From Syntrophus gentianae (lineage in GTDB: Bacteria; Desulfobacterota; Syntrophia; Syntrophales; Syntrophaceae), in the NCBI RefSeq assembly GCF_900109885.1, contig NZ_FOBS01000005.1, forward strand, positions 141,897 to 205,896: 64,000 nt of DNA, read 5' to 3'. This document shows, in pieces, positions 29,378 to 37,038 of the stretch; position 1 is the stretch's first letter, and every line of letters begins with the position of its first letter. Both the position numbers and the translations under genes were made by a program. A model generated the notes under the pieces. The model saw nothing but the letters and a program-made list of their open reading frames with translations. It ran no database searches and had not been told where the DNA came from.

Positions 29378-30082
29378 ATGATGATTAAGGGGGGAATTAT
29401 GAGTGCTTGGATAAAAAGAATAATTTTGATGTCAGTCGTTTTAGTCTGGGCATTTGTCCCCGCGGGCGCCATGGCCGGTGTGATTGCCCAAAGCACTTTT
29501 GATGCGGGAGACGAAGGCTGGACCGTCGGAGATCTTTTTGCGGCAACCGGTGCATCAACGCCTACCTATGTGGCAACCGGCGGCAATCCGGGTGGTTTTA
29601 TCCGTGCAAACGACTGGTACGGCTGGAATGGTTTCCATGCCCCGACAGCTTTCCTGGGGGATAAATCAGCCGCTTATGGCGGTGTTCTTCATGTTGAGCA
29701 GAGAATATTGTCGTCCGACGGCGCCGCCTATCCCATGGTTGTGATTTCCGATGGCATTACATCGCTTCAGTATCGCACAACCCCTCCAGGCACAGGGTGG
29801 ACCTCTTATGATATCGCTTTGGCGGCTTCAGCAGGATGGGAGATCATGAACACCAGTGGCAATCCGGGAGCTCCGGCATCGGAGGCACAGCTTCAGACGG
29901 TTTTGTCAAATCTGGTCTTCATGAATTTTGAAGCGGACTGGCAGACAGGCTCAGATCAGGTCGACCTCGACAATGTTCGACTTGAGTCTCCAGGAGCCCC
30001 GGTTCCTTTGCCTCCTACCCTTCTCCTTCTTGCCCCGGGTCTTGCCGGCTTCGCTGTTATGAGAAGAAGATTTAAAAAATAG
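29378..30082 (+). CDS. VPLPA-CTERM sorting-domain protein with a laminin B-like domain
   Basis: A 234-residue exported protein. A signal peptide (about residues 8-33, ending near AGAMAG) is followed by a domain opening FDAGDEGWTVGDLFA and containing WNGFHAPTAFLGDKSAAYGG and GTGWTSYDIAL, which resembles the laminin B (carbohydrate/matrix-binding) fold. The end VPLPPTLLLLAPGLAGFAVMRRRFKK is a VPxxP motif, hydrophobic helix and basic tail, a sorting signal related to PEP-CTERM. AGGAG precedes the ATG pair at 29378/29381; a third ATG at 29399 has its own GGGGGG site and is an equal alternative. A strong terminator follows. Confidence 0.8.
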   Translation: MMIKGGIMSAWIKRIILMSVVLVWAFVPAGAMAGVIAQSTFDAGDEGWTVGDLFAATGASTPTYVATGGNPGGFIRANDWYGWNGFHAPTAFLGDKSAAYGGVLHVEQRILSSDGAAYPMVVISDGITSLQYRTTPPGTGWTSYDIALAASAGWEIMNTSGNPGAPASEAQLQTVLSNLVFMNFEADWQTGSDQVDLDNVRLESPGAPVPLPPTLLLLAPGLAGFAVMRRRFKK

Positions 30083-30104
30083 CTTTGTTTATTTCTTTAT
30101 TTAC

Positions 30105-30136
30105 GGGCAGGATCAGAAAAGGTCCTGCCCTTTTTT
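30105..30136 (+). terminator. Intrinsic terminator after the VPLPA-CTERM gene
   Basis: GGGCAGGA (30105-30112) pairs with TCCTGCCC (30123-30130), 10-base loop, followed by six T. Confidence 0.88.
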
Positions 30137-30484
30137 GTTGTGCGAACATTCAAAAACGACCCTTCAAATATGATACTGAAATTAAGAAGGCCGATTTGCT
30201 CTGTTACCGGAAAATACTTTTTCCAAAAATATGCTTTAAATGGATAAACAACCTCAAAATATTTTGCTGTACACGAAGACGAACCGCCATCTTCGACAAT
30301 ATTGTCGAAGGGCGACAATAAGATACAACGTGGCATCTAATTGTTTATATTCACTATTTTTTAAAATGTTTTTATTCGCTCTCGACATTTATTGCCTTTG
30401 AAAAATGGCTTTTTTAAACAGCATTTGAATTCTTCTCCAATAATATTCTTATAATATCCTATACTTATACAGTATCAATCCCAT
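30137..30484. other. AT-rich intergenic stretch
   Basis: About 350 bases with no convincing gene; short frames lack ribosome sites. It contains the palindrome at 30291-30320 and a possible sigma-70 pair, TTGAAT (30425-30430) and TATAAT (30450-30455), with a long 19-base spacer. Confidence 0.5.
30291..30320. promoter_or_regulatory. Perfect palindrome with an extra half-site, possible activator binding site
   Basis: CTTCGACAATATTGTCGAAG (30291-30310) is a perfect 20-base palindrome. A third copy of the half-site CGACAATA follows at 30313-30320, itself inverted relative to TATTGTCG (30300-30307). It lies about 190-220 bases before the predicted start of the sigma-54 transcript, the normal distance of an enhancer-binding-protein site. 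Confidence 0.5.
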
Positions 30485-30500
30485 TGGCACAATCAATGCT
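30485..30500 (+). promoter_or_regulatory. Strong sigma-54 promoter match
   Basis: TGGCACAATCAATGCT matches the -24/-12 consensus TGGCACG-N4-TTGCW at TGGCAC and TGCT with exact spacing (GG at 30486-30487, GC at 30498-30499). The predicted start is near 30511. No gene begins soon after it; a terminator follows about 130 bases on. Confidence 0.65.
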
Positions 30501-30510
30501 TGGAATAGAG

Positions 30511-30641
30511 ACAAAAGACGAAATTCCGGCGAATTCAAACGGGCAGAAGGAGCCGGATCCCATACAGAGAAAATCAATCCCAAGATCGTCTTATCCTCCT
30601 GGACTGAAGGGGAGTCAAAACGGCTCCCCTTCAGTCTTTTT
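30511..30641 (+). ncRNA. Candidate sigma-54-dependent small RNA
   Basis: The predicted transcript of about 130 bases runs from the sigma-54 start to the end of the intrinsic terminator. It contains no ATG-led frame with a ribosome site. Internal stems are possible, for example GAATTCC/GGCGAATTC-type pairing near 30520-30540. It matches no RNA family I can name; I looked for 6S, SRP, c-di-GMP and SAH riboswitch features and did not find them. It is a stand-alone unit upstream of the MTA deaminase gene. A 5' leader for that gene with early termination is the main alternative. Confidence 0.45.
30603..30641 (+). terminator. Perfect intrinsic terminator
   Basis: ACTGAAGGGGAG (30603-30614) and CTCCCCTTCAGT (30624-30635) form a 12-base perfect stem with a 9-base loop, followed by C and five T. 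No protein gene ends upstream on this strand within 500 bases. Confidence 0.9.
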
Positions 30642-30789
30642 GTATCTCCTCGAAACAATGCACCCTATTTTACCCTTCCCGGAAAGTTTCTCCGGCGCCT
30701 TTATATCCCCTTGAAGAAAGACTCTTTCCTATGCTAAATTCCCGCCATGATTGGAAGAGCTTTTGCGGCTCTTTCCTGGAGGTTCCACC

Positions 30790-32127
30790 ATGATTGAAAC
30801 CGACCTTGATCTGCTCATATACGGAAGCCTCCTGTTGACGATGTCGAAGGAGGAAACCGTTATCGAAAACCCCGTCCTGGGCATCCGGGACGGGAAAATC
30901 GTCTTCGTCATGAAGGACGAGGCCTTCCCGGAAGACGCCTATCGCGCAAAAAAAATCCTGAACAGGCGCAATACCCTGATCATGCCGGGGCTGGTGAATA
31001 CCCATACGCACCTGGCCATGACGTGCTTTCGCGGCATGGCGGACGATCTCCCCCTGATGACCTGGCTCAATGAGCATATCTTTCCCGCTGAAGCGCAGCA
31101 TGTCAACCCGGAGATGGTGTATGCGGGATCGCTCCTGGCCATGGCGGAAATGATCCTGTCCGGAACGACCACCTTCAGCGATGGTTACTTCTTCGTCGAC
31201 TCGGTTACCCGGGCGGCGAAAGAGGCCGGCATGCGGGCTGTCATTTCTCAAGGGTTCATTGATTTCCCCACTCCAGACACCCCGGACACCTCCCGTCAGA
31301 TGGATGCCGTGAGGCGGCTGCTTTCTGAACAGAAATTCGCTTCGCCTTTGATTCAGCCTGCGCTCTTCTGCCATTCTCCTTATACCTGTTCCCCGGAGAC
31401 CCTGGTCCGGATCAAAGAGGCGGCACGGGAGGCTGACATCCTCTACATTCTGCACCTTTCGGAAACCCGTGAGGAAGTGTCCCTGATTCAAGACCGTTAC
31501 GGCAAGCGGCCGGCTTTGCATCTCCGTGACCTGGATGTCCTGGATTCGAAGACCCTTGTCGTGCACTGCGCCTGGCTTGACGAAGAAGAGCAGGATATCC
31601 TTGCCAAATGGAATGTCAGAGTTTCCCATGCGCCTCAGAGCAACATGAAACTGGCTGCTGGAATTGCACCCATTCCGGCAATGCAGGCGCGGGGAATCAC
31701 GATTGGCCTTGGGACGGACGGCTCCGCGAGCAACAACGATCTGGACCTTTTTCTGGAAATGGATACCGCCGCGAAAATTCACAAAGTCGCTGCGCTGGAT
31801 CCGACCGTCATGAACGCCCGGCAGGTCGTCCGAATGGCGACTCTTGACGGGGCCAGGGCCTTAGGGATGGAGGACCGAGTCGGTTCAATCGAAGTCGGCA
31901 AAGCCGCGGACCTCATTATTCTTGACCTGAATCAGCCTCACCTGACGCCGATGTACAATCCCTACTCTCACCTCGTCTATGCCGTTTCCGGCGCGGATGT
32001 GCTCACTTCTATCATCAATGGAAAGGTGGTTATGGAAGACCGGAAACTCTGTCATCTTGATCTGGAGGCGATCATGAAGGAAGTCAACAAAATCGCGAAA
32101 AGGATAAGAAACAGCCGCCTGAAATGA
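30790..32127 (+). CDS. mtaD: 5-methylthioadenosine/S-adenosylhomocysteine deaminase-type amidohydrolase
   Basis: A 445-residue metal-dependent hydrolase of the TRZ/ATZ/MTA deaminase group. Metal ligands are seen in [14 protein letters not shown], the downstream [17 protein letters not shown] and the [14 protein letters not shown] / [14 protein letters not shown] region. It should deaminate methylthioadenosine or SAH to inosine forms, feeding purine and methionine salvage; the exact substrate is uncertain. The ATG at 30790 follows CTGGAGG eight bases away and is preferred over an upstream Met. Confidence 0.85.
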   Translation: MIETDLDLLIYGSLLLTMSKEETVIENPVLGIRDGKIVFVMKDEAFPEDAYRAKKILNRRNTLIMPGLVNTHTHLAMTCFRGMADDLPLMTWLNEHIFPAEAQHVNPEMVYAGSLLAMAEMILSGTTTFSDGYFFVDSVTRAAKEAGMRAVISQGFIDFPTPDTPDTSRQMDAVRRLLSEQKFASPLIQPALFCHSPYTCSPETLVRIKEAAREADILYILHLSETREEVSLIQDRYGKRPALHLRDLDVLDSKTLVVHCAWLDEEEQDILAKWNVRVSHAPQSNMKLAAGIAPIPAMQARGITIGLGTDGSASNNDLDLFLEMDTAAKIHKVAALDPTVMNARQVVRMATLDGARALGMEDRVGSIEVGKAADLIILDLNQPHLTPMYNPYSHLVYAVSGADVLTSIINGKVVMEDRKLCHLDLEAIMKEVNKIAKRIRNSRLK

Positions 32128-32170
32128 AATCTTTCTCCTCGCGAATAAAGACTCCCATCAGCCCTTACGT

Positions 32171-32356
32171 TTACATCATTGATATTCCCGGCTGATGGAA
32201 TTTATCCACAAATCCTTTGAGGTACTCCGTAATTGCATCCAAGTGGTCTCTCTCTATATCTCCACTTGTCTCCAATTGCCGATATACCTGCCCCACGATA
32301 TCAAACATGAGATTGATGTCTTCATGCTCAGTCATCAGCGAGTGAGTTGCTTTCAT
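32171..32356 (-). pseudogene. Truncated hemerythrin-like (HHE) protein
   Basis: A 61-residue product from the ATG at 32356, with AGGAAGAGGAA just upstream. It begins MKATHSLMTEHEDINLMFDI, like the first helix of HHE proteins (T-x-L-x-x-E-H), and continues with LDAITEYLKGFVDKFHQ, the second helix with its His. In the family this His is followed by a second His, an E-x-x-L-F stretch and two further helices. Here the chain stops after HQPGISMM, so most iron ligands are missing. No continuation in other frames was evident. Confidence 0.5.
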
Positions 32357-32676
32357 ATTCCTCTTCCTTCCTGATTCGATCCCGTCATCGCAATAAAATT
32401 CAGTCTTCAAAGCAGGTCACAGATTTGCATCCAGCCCATGGCATTGATGAAAATGCATCCGTAAATTCAGCAGGCGTTCATGATCTCGTTAAGTGAAAGA
32501 TATAATAAATATTAAGTTTTTTCACTACCGGCTGATTACGGATTGTCTCCCAGTAAAAACCTGTGATTGTTTTATGAGCGATTCCAGTACCTCCAATTGA
32601 CAGGAATTCGGAATAAAGTTAATATATTTAAAAATGTTGACATGTTGCTGAACCCTTAATCAAGACAGGGAACCCC
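32357..32676. other. Intergenic region before the first hybrid kinase
   Basis: About 320 bases. TTGACA near 32637 is the only promoter-like element seen and lacks a good -10 box. No gene or hairpin is supported. Confidence 0.4.
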
Positions 32677-35586
32677 ATGAGCAACTCTCTCAGAACAAAT
32701 CAGGAACTCCTTCAAGAAAATAGCGCCCTGAAGCAGAAAATCCGGGAACTGGAACAATCGGCAGCTCTGCAGAAACAGGTGGAGGAAGAGCTGAGATACT
32801 CATGGCAGCAATTACGGCTGCTCATCGACGCCGGTCCGGATTTTTTCTTTCTGAAAGACCTTCAATTCCGCTATCAACTGGTCAATTCCGCCAATGCCCG
32901 ATTCTTCGGATGCGATGAAACGGCCATCCTGGGACTGACAGACTTCGAACTCATGCCCGAGGAGGCCGCCCTCGCCTGCCGGGAGAGTGATGAACAGGCG
33001 ATTCGCGACAGAGCGCTCGTGATTACCATCGAGCCCGTCGGGGACCGATTCTATGAGACCCATAAATTCCCCCTGCTCGTGGACGGCGAAGTTGTCGGTG
33101 TCGCCGGAATCGTCCGCGACATCACCGGCCACAGACAGGCCGAAGAGGCGCTGAGGAAGAGCGAGGAGCTCCAGGCCACGATTCTAAACCATGTCGGCGC
33201 TCATATTTTTCTCAAGGACAAACAGCACCGTTATACCTATGTCAACAATAACGTATGCGAACTCTTCGGCATGAAAGTGGATGAAATTATCGGCAAAGAC
33301 GATACCAACTTTTTCTCCGCAGCCTCCATTGAAGAAATCAGGAAGAGTGACCGTAGGGTGATCGAATATGGTGAAACCATTACCCGCGAAGAGATCGATC
33401 TTACCTCAGCGGATAAGGTTCCACACTCTTACTGGGTTGTAAAGATGCCGCTCAAGGACAGTAACGGAACCATCTACGGCCTGTGCGGCATATCCACCGA
33501 CATCACCGAACTCAAGCGCGCCGGGGAGGCCATGAAACTGAATGCCGAGCGAACGGAAATATTGCTGCAGCTGAATCAAATGTCTATGGCTTCACTCCAG
33601 GAAATCATGGACTTTGCCCTGGAAAAGGCCGTCCAGATGACGAGGAGCACGATTGGTTACCTGGCGTTTACGAATGAGGATGAGAGCGTCTTGACGATAC
33701 ATTCGTGGTCCCGAACCGCCATGCGTGAATGTGCAATCTCACAAAAGCCGGTCCATTTTCCCATGGTGAGCACGGGACTCTGGGGAGAAGCCGTCCGGCA
33801 GCGCAAACCGATCATTACAAACGATTATTCCCTGCCTGATCCTTGTAAGAAAGGTTACCCGGAGGGTCATGTCCCGATTTTCCGGCACATGAATATCCCT
33901 GTTTTCTCAGAATCTCACATTGTACTGGTCGCCGGGGTAGGAAACAAAGCGGATGACTATAACGAGACGGATGTGCAGCAGCTGACTCTCTTAATGGAGG
34001 GGATATGGCGAATCATCGAACGAAAGAAAGCAGAGGAGGAGTTGAAATCGTCGCAAAGTCGCCTTGCCAGCATTATCGAGTTCCTTCCCGACGCCACCTT
34101 TGCCATCGACCTGGAGGGGAAAGTCATTTCCTGGAACAGGGCCCTCGAAGAGCTTACCGGCTATGCCGGCAAAGAGATGCTCGGCAGGGGAAACTATGAA
34201 TATGCCATCCCCTTCTATGGAGAAAGACGCCCTCTCTTCGTGGACCTGCTGCTTTCGTGGGATGATGAGATTGCCAGGAAATATTCCTTTATCAAAAAGG
34301 AAGGCGACACAGTCTATGCCGAAGGGGAAGTGCCCTTCGTGCGCAGGCCGAGCAGGATGATGTGGGGCAAGGCGAGCCTCCTTCGCAATGAAAGAGGAGA
34401 GGTCATTGGAGCCATCGAAACCATGCGCGATGTTACCGACCGCAAGTTTCTCGAATCCCAGCTTTTTCAGGCCCAGAAAATGGAAGCGATCGGCACCCTT
34501 GCCGGAGGCGTCGCTCACGACTTCAACAACATCCTCATGGGAATAGAAGGGTATGTCTCTCTGATGCTGCAGGAGATCGACCCGTACCATCCCCATCATG
34601 AACGGTTGAAGTATATTGAAGAACAGGTTCACAGCGCATCGGACCTTACCCGGCAGCTCCTGGGTTTTGCCCGCGTCGGCAGATATGAAATACAGCCGAC
34701 AGACCTGAACCAGCTCATCAGGAAAAGTTCCTCCATGTTCAGCAGGACGAAGAAAGAACTCACCATAACCAGAAAATACGAGAAGAATCTCTGGACCGTG
34801 GAGGTTGACCGGGGTCAAATCGAACAGGTCCTCCTCAATCTTTACGTGAACGCCTGGCACGCCATGCCGGCGGGAGGAAAAATCTCTCTCGAAACCAAAA
34901 ACTTGACCCTTGAGGAGAGTTTCACGACATTACATGCCGTTCCTCCCGGAAAATATGTCATGGTCCGAGTCTCCGACACCGGCACCGGTATGAACGAAGA
35001 AACAAGGGAGCGGATATTTGATCCCTTCTTTACCACGAAGAAGATGGGGAGAGGAACAGGATTGGGACTGGCCATCGTTTACGGGATTATCCGGGGGCAT
35101 GGCGGCTTCATTTCCGTCGAAAGCGAACCCGGACGCGGTACGGCATTCACCATCTATCTCCCTGCATCGGAGAAAGAAGTCCTTCAAGAGAAGACGACTG
35201 AAGCGGAAACCCTCAGAGGTACTGAAACCATCCTGATTGTAGATGATGAACCGACGATTCTTGCCGTGAGCAAAGCAATGCTCGAGTTTCTGGGATATAC
35301 GGTCCATGAGGCAACCAGCGGGCCGGAGGCGATCGCCCTCTACAGGGAAAAGAAAGGCGACATTGACCTCGTCATTCTGGATATGATCATGCCGGAGTTA
35401 TCGGGTGGTGAAACCTTCGACCGTATCCGGGGACTGAATCCTTCGGCAAAAGTAATGCTCAGCAGCGGCTACAGCCTCGACGGGCAAGCACAGCAGATTA
35501 TGAACCGGGGATGCCGCGGATTCATCCAGAAGCCGTTCAACATCGACAGCCTTTCCAGAAAGGTCCGGGAGGTGCTGGGGAAATAA
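32677..35586 (+). CDS. Hybrid sensor histidine kinase: PAS-PAS-GAF-PAS-HisKA-ATPase-receiver
   Basis: A 969-residue cytoplasmic protein. Residues 5-45 are a coiled coil. PAS domains lie at about 45-160, 163-285 and 465-590, with a GAF domain at about 295-450 (LQEIMDFALEKAVQMTRSTIGYLAF). The phosphorylated His614 is in [11 protein letters not shown]. The ATPase domain has [15 protein letters not shown]. The C-terminal receiver has Asp902 in VILDMIMPELSGG. There is no membrane segment, so the signal is internal, perhaps redox, small-molecule or gas. It is the first of three such kinases within 10 kb; no separate output regulator is adjacent. Confidence 0.93.
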   Translation: MSNSLRTNQELLQENSALKQKIRELEQSAALQKQVEEELRYSWQQLRLLIDAGPDFFFLKDLQFRYQLVNSANARFFGCDETAILGLTDFELMPEEAALACRESDEQAIRDRALVITIEPVGDRFYETHKFPLLVDGEVVGVAGIVRDITGHRQAEEALRKSEELQATILNHVGAHIFLKDKQHRYTYVNNNVCELFGMKVDEIIGKDDTNFFSAASIEEIRKSDRRVIEYGETITREEIDLTSADKVPHSYWVVKMPLKDSNGTIYGLCGISTDITELKRAGEAMKLNAERTEILLQLNQMSMASLQEIMDFALEKAVQMTRSTIGYLAFTNEDESVLTIHSWSRTAMRECAISQKPVHFPMVSTGLWGEAVRQRKPIITNDYSLPDPCKKGYPEGHVPIFRHMNIPVFSESHIVLVAGVGNKADDYNETDVQQLTLLMEGIWRIIERKKAEEELKSSQSRLASIIEFLPDATFAIDLEGKVISWNRALEELTGYAGKEMLGRGNYEYAIPFYGERRPLFVDLLLSWDDEIARKYSFIKKEGDTVYAEGEVPFVRRPSRMMWGKASLLRNERGEVIGAIETMRDVTDRKFLESQLFQAQKMEAIGTLAGGVAHDFNNILMGIEGYVSLMLQEIDPYHPHHERLKYIEEQVHSASDLTRQLLGFARVGRYEIQPTDLNQLIRKSSSMFSRTKKELTITRKYEKNLWTVEVDRGQIEQVLLNLYVNAWHAMPAGGKISLETKNLTLEESFTTLHAVPPGKYVMVRVSDTGTGMNEETRERIFDPFFTTKKMGRGTGLGLAIVYGIIRGHGGFISVESEPGRGTAFTIYLPASEKEVLQEKTTEAETLRGTETILIVDDEPTILAVSKAMLEFLGYTVHEATSGPEAIALYREKKGDIDLVILDMIMPELSGGETFDRIRGLNPSAKVMLSSGYSLDGQAQQIMNRGCRGFIQKPFNIDSLSRKVREVLGK

Positions 35587-35642
35587 GCTGCATCAAGGGG
35601 CATCAAGATTATCTTTCCTCCGATATCCCTGCAGGACCAATC

Positions 35643-36836
35643 TCAATAGAACAGATCTTGAGGCGGCACGTTGTGAAGCCTGCGAATGTGGGAAAAAAGG
35701 GTATCGGGAAGATATCGGCCCCAGAGGTGAATGGGAATGGGGGATACTTCAATGCTCGGGCTGAAGCCCACGGCGAAAAGATACTCCACCAGAAATTCGA
35801 TGTTGAGAGGGATGTTCCCTTTGTAATCCTTATTGTCCCGCTGGGTGATGATCCGTTTTTCGTGAATGGAATTGCCCAGCTCCGATTCAACCAGATCGGG
35901 AAAGGTGGTCAGGATGACTTCCAGCCTGATGGTGTCTGCGGCATCCCCGAGCAGAAATTCCAGGCCGCGGCTCAGATACGCCTCCGAAAGCCCCCGATAT
36001 CCGACATGCTTCCACCATTTTTTCTCTTCGTACCGTTTACAGACCTGTTCACGATTCCACGGGACTTCCACGATGAGGTTCACGGCGTTGTAAAGCCCTT
36101 GAAGGCATTCTCTTTCCACAACTTCACAATTCTCACACCGGGAGAGCAAATCCTCGATTCTCGCCAGTTCGTCCGGTGAACCGACAATCTTGATGCCGCC
36201 GACATCGTTTATGGTAAGGGGACCCGGTTCGAAGGAGATTTCACCAGAGATGAACTTGTGGGAGATGATCTCTTCAGCCCGGGCGAATTCCTGCACCATT
36301 TCCTCTTCAGGGGTCAGCAGAAGGCTCAGGGGAACTCCCATCCGTCTGGCCCGTTTTTTTGCCAGCTTCTTGGCCTCGGACTGCACGATGCTGAAGAGCC
36401 ATGATGCAATTCTACGATTGGCCTTCTCAGCCACGCGGCGGGGGCGCTTGATCCGGAAAACGGCAAGCAATTCCCCGGCATCACTCAAATACATGACGCC
36501 GTTTATGGGGGCGTCCTGGTAGAAATAATCAGGATTCCGGGAATATGCCGAAAGCAGTTCCCGAATGCGGGGGGTAAGGTTTTTCCGGGATTTGAGGAGC
36601 GTGTTTCGGAGCTCGCCCTTGAGCGTAATGCGTTGTGCCTTATAGGCGCCAGGTTGCTGATGAAGATCGCCAACCAGAAAATCGGTAAGGTCTTCCAGCG
36701 TCTCCCCCAGAATGAAGCCGTCGGTAATAAGGATTTCCGTCAGGCGCCGGGCGTCGGTGGACTCCGGCTGCCCCCGGAACCACCGCTCGGCAATCTGAAA
36801 CAGCTCTTTCCGATGCACAAACCCGGTGAGATACAT
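35643..36836 (-). CDS. Hypothetical protein with a possible RelA/SpoT-type nucleotidyltransferase fold
   Basis: A 397-residue soluble protein on the opposite strand from its kinase neighbours. The N-terminal 180 residues are helical and basic (KKLAKKRARRMG). About 205-330 reads INDVGGIKIVGSPDELARIEDLLSR, GLYNAVNLIVEVPWN and DTIRLEVILT, which parallels the D-x-x-GIR, GYRSLHLIVEVP and E-x-QIRT segments of (p)ppGpp synthetases; the conserved Asp and Glu are kept, but the basic R-x-K ATP-binding loop is not evident. Function is therefore uncertain. The ATG at 36836 has GGAG six bases upstream; a GTG six codons earlier is an alternative. Confidence 0.6.
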   Translation of the reverse strand: MYLTGFVHRKELFQIAERWFRGQPESTDARRLTEILITDGFILGETLEDLTDFLVGDLHQQPGAYKAQRITLKGELRNTLLKSRKNLTPRIRELLSAYSRNPDYFYQDAPINGVMYLSDAGELLAVFRIKRPRRVAEKANRRIASWLFSIVQSEAKKLAKKRARRMGVPLSLLLTPEEEMVQEFARAEEIISHKFISGEISFEPGPLTINDVGGIKIVGSPDELARIEDLLSRCENCEVVERECLQGLYNAVNLIVEVPWNREQVCKRYEEKKWWKHVGYRGLSEAYLSRGLEFLLGDAADTIRLEVILTTFPDLVESELGNSIHEKRIITQRDNKDYKGNIPLNIEFLVEYLFAVGFSPSIEVSPIPIHLWGRYLPDTLFSHIRRLHNVPPQDLFY

Positions 36837-37038
36837 GGCGATCTCCGCCTCCACTCCGTAATTTGATCAGTCCTCCCGCACAAACCGCTCCACAACGGCT
36901 CGACGATACTTGAAGTCTGTTCATATGCTGGTAAAGATGATAATATAAATCCGCTTAATTTAAAATGAGGGTTTTTCTTTCTTTTTAACGGTTCCCTGTT
37001 TTTCATCCGGCACAGGGAAAACCGGCAAGGTGGGGCAT

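Noticed and set aside
30484..30714. Open frame overlapping the sigma-54 promoter and terminator
   Set aside because: It begins inside the promoter, runs through the terminator stem and has no ribosome site.
30461..30790. SAH, c-di-GMP or 6S-type RNA upstream of mtaD
   Set aside because: The conserved cores of these RNAs are absent; the sigma-54 promoter plus terminator is the better-supported reading.
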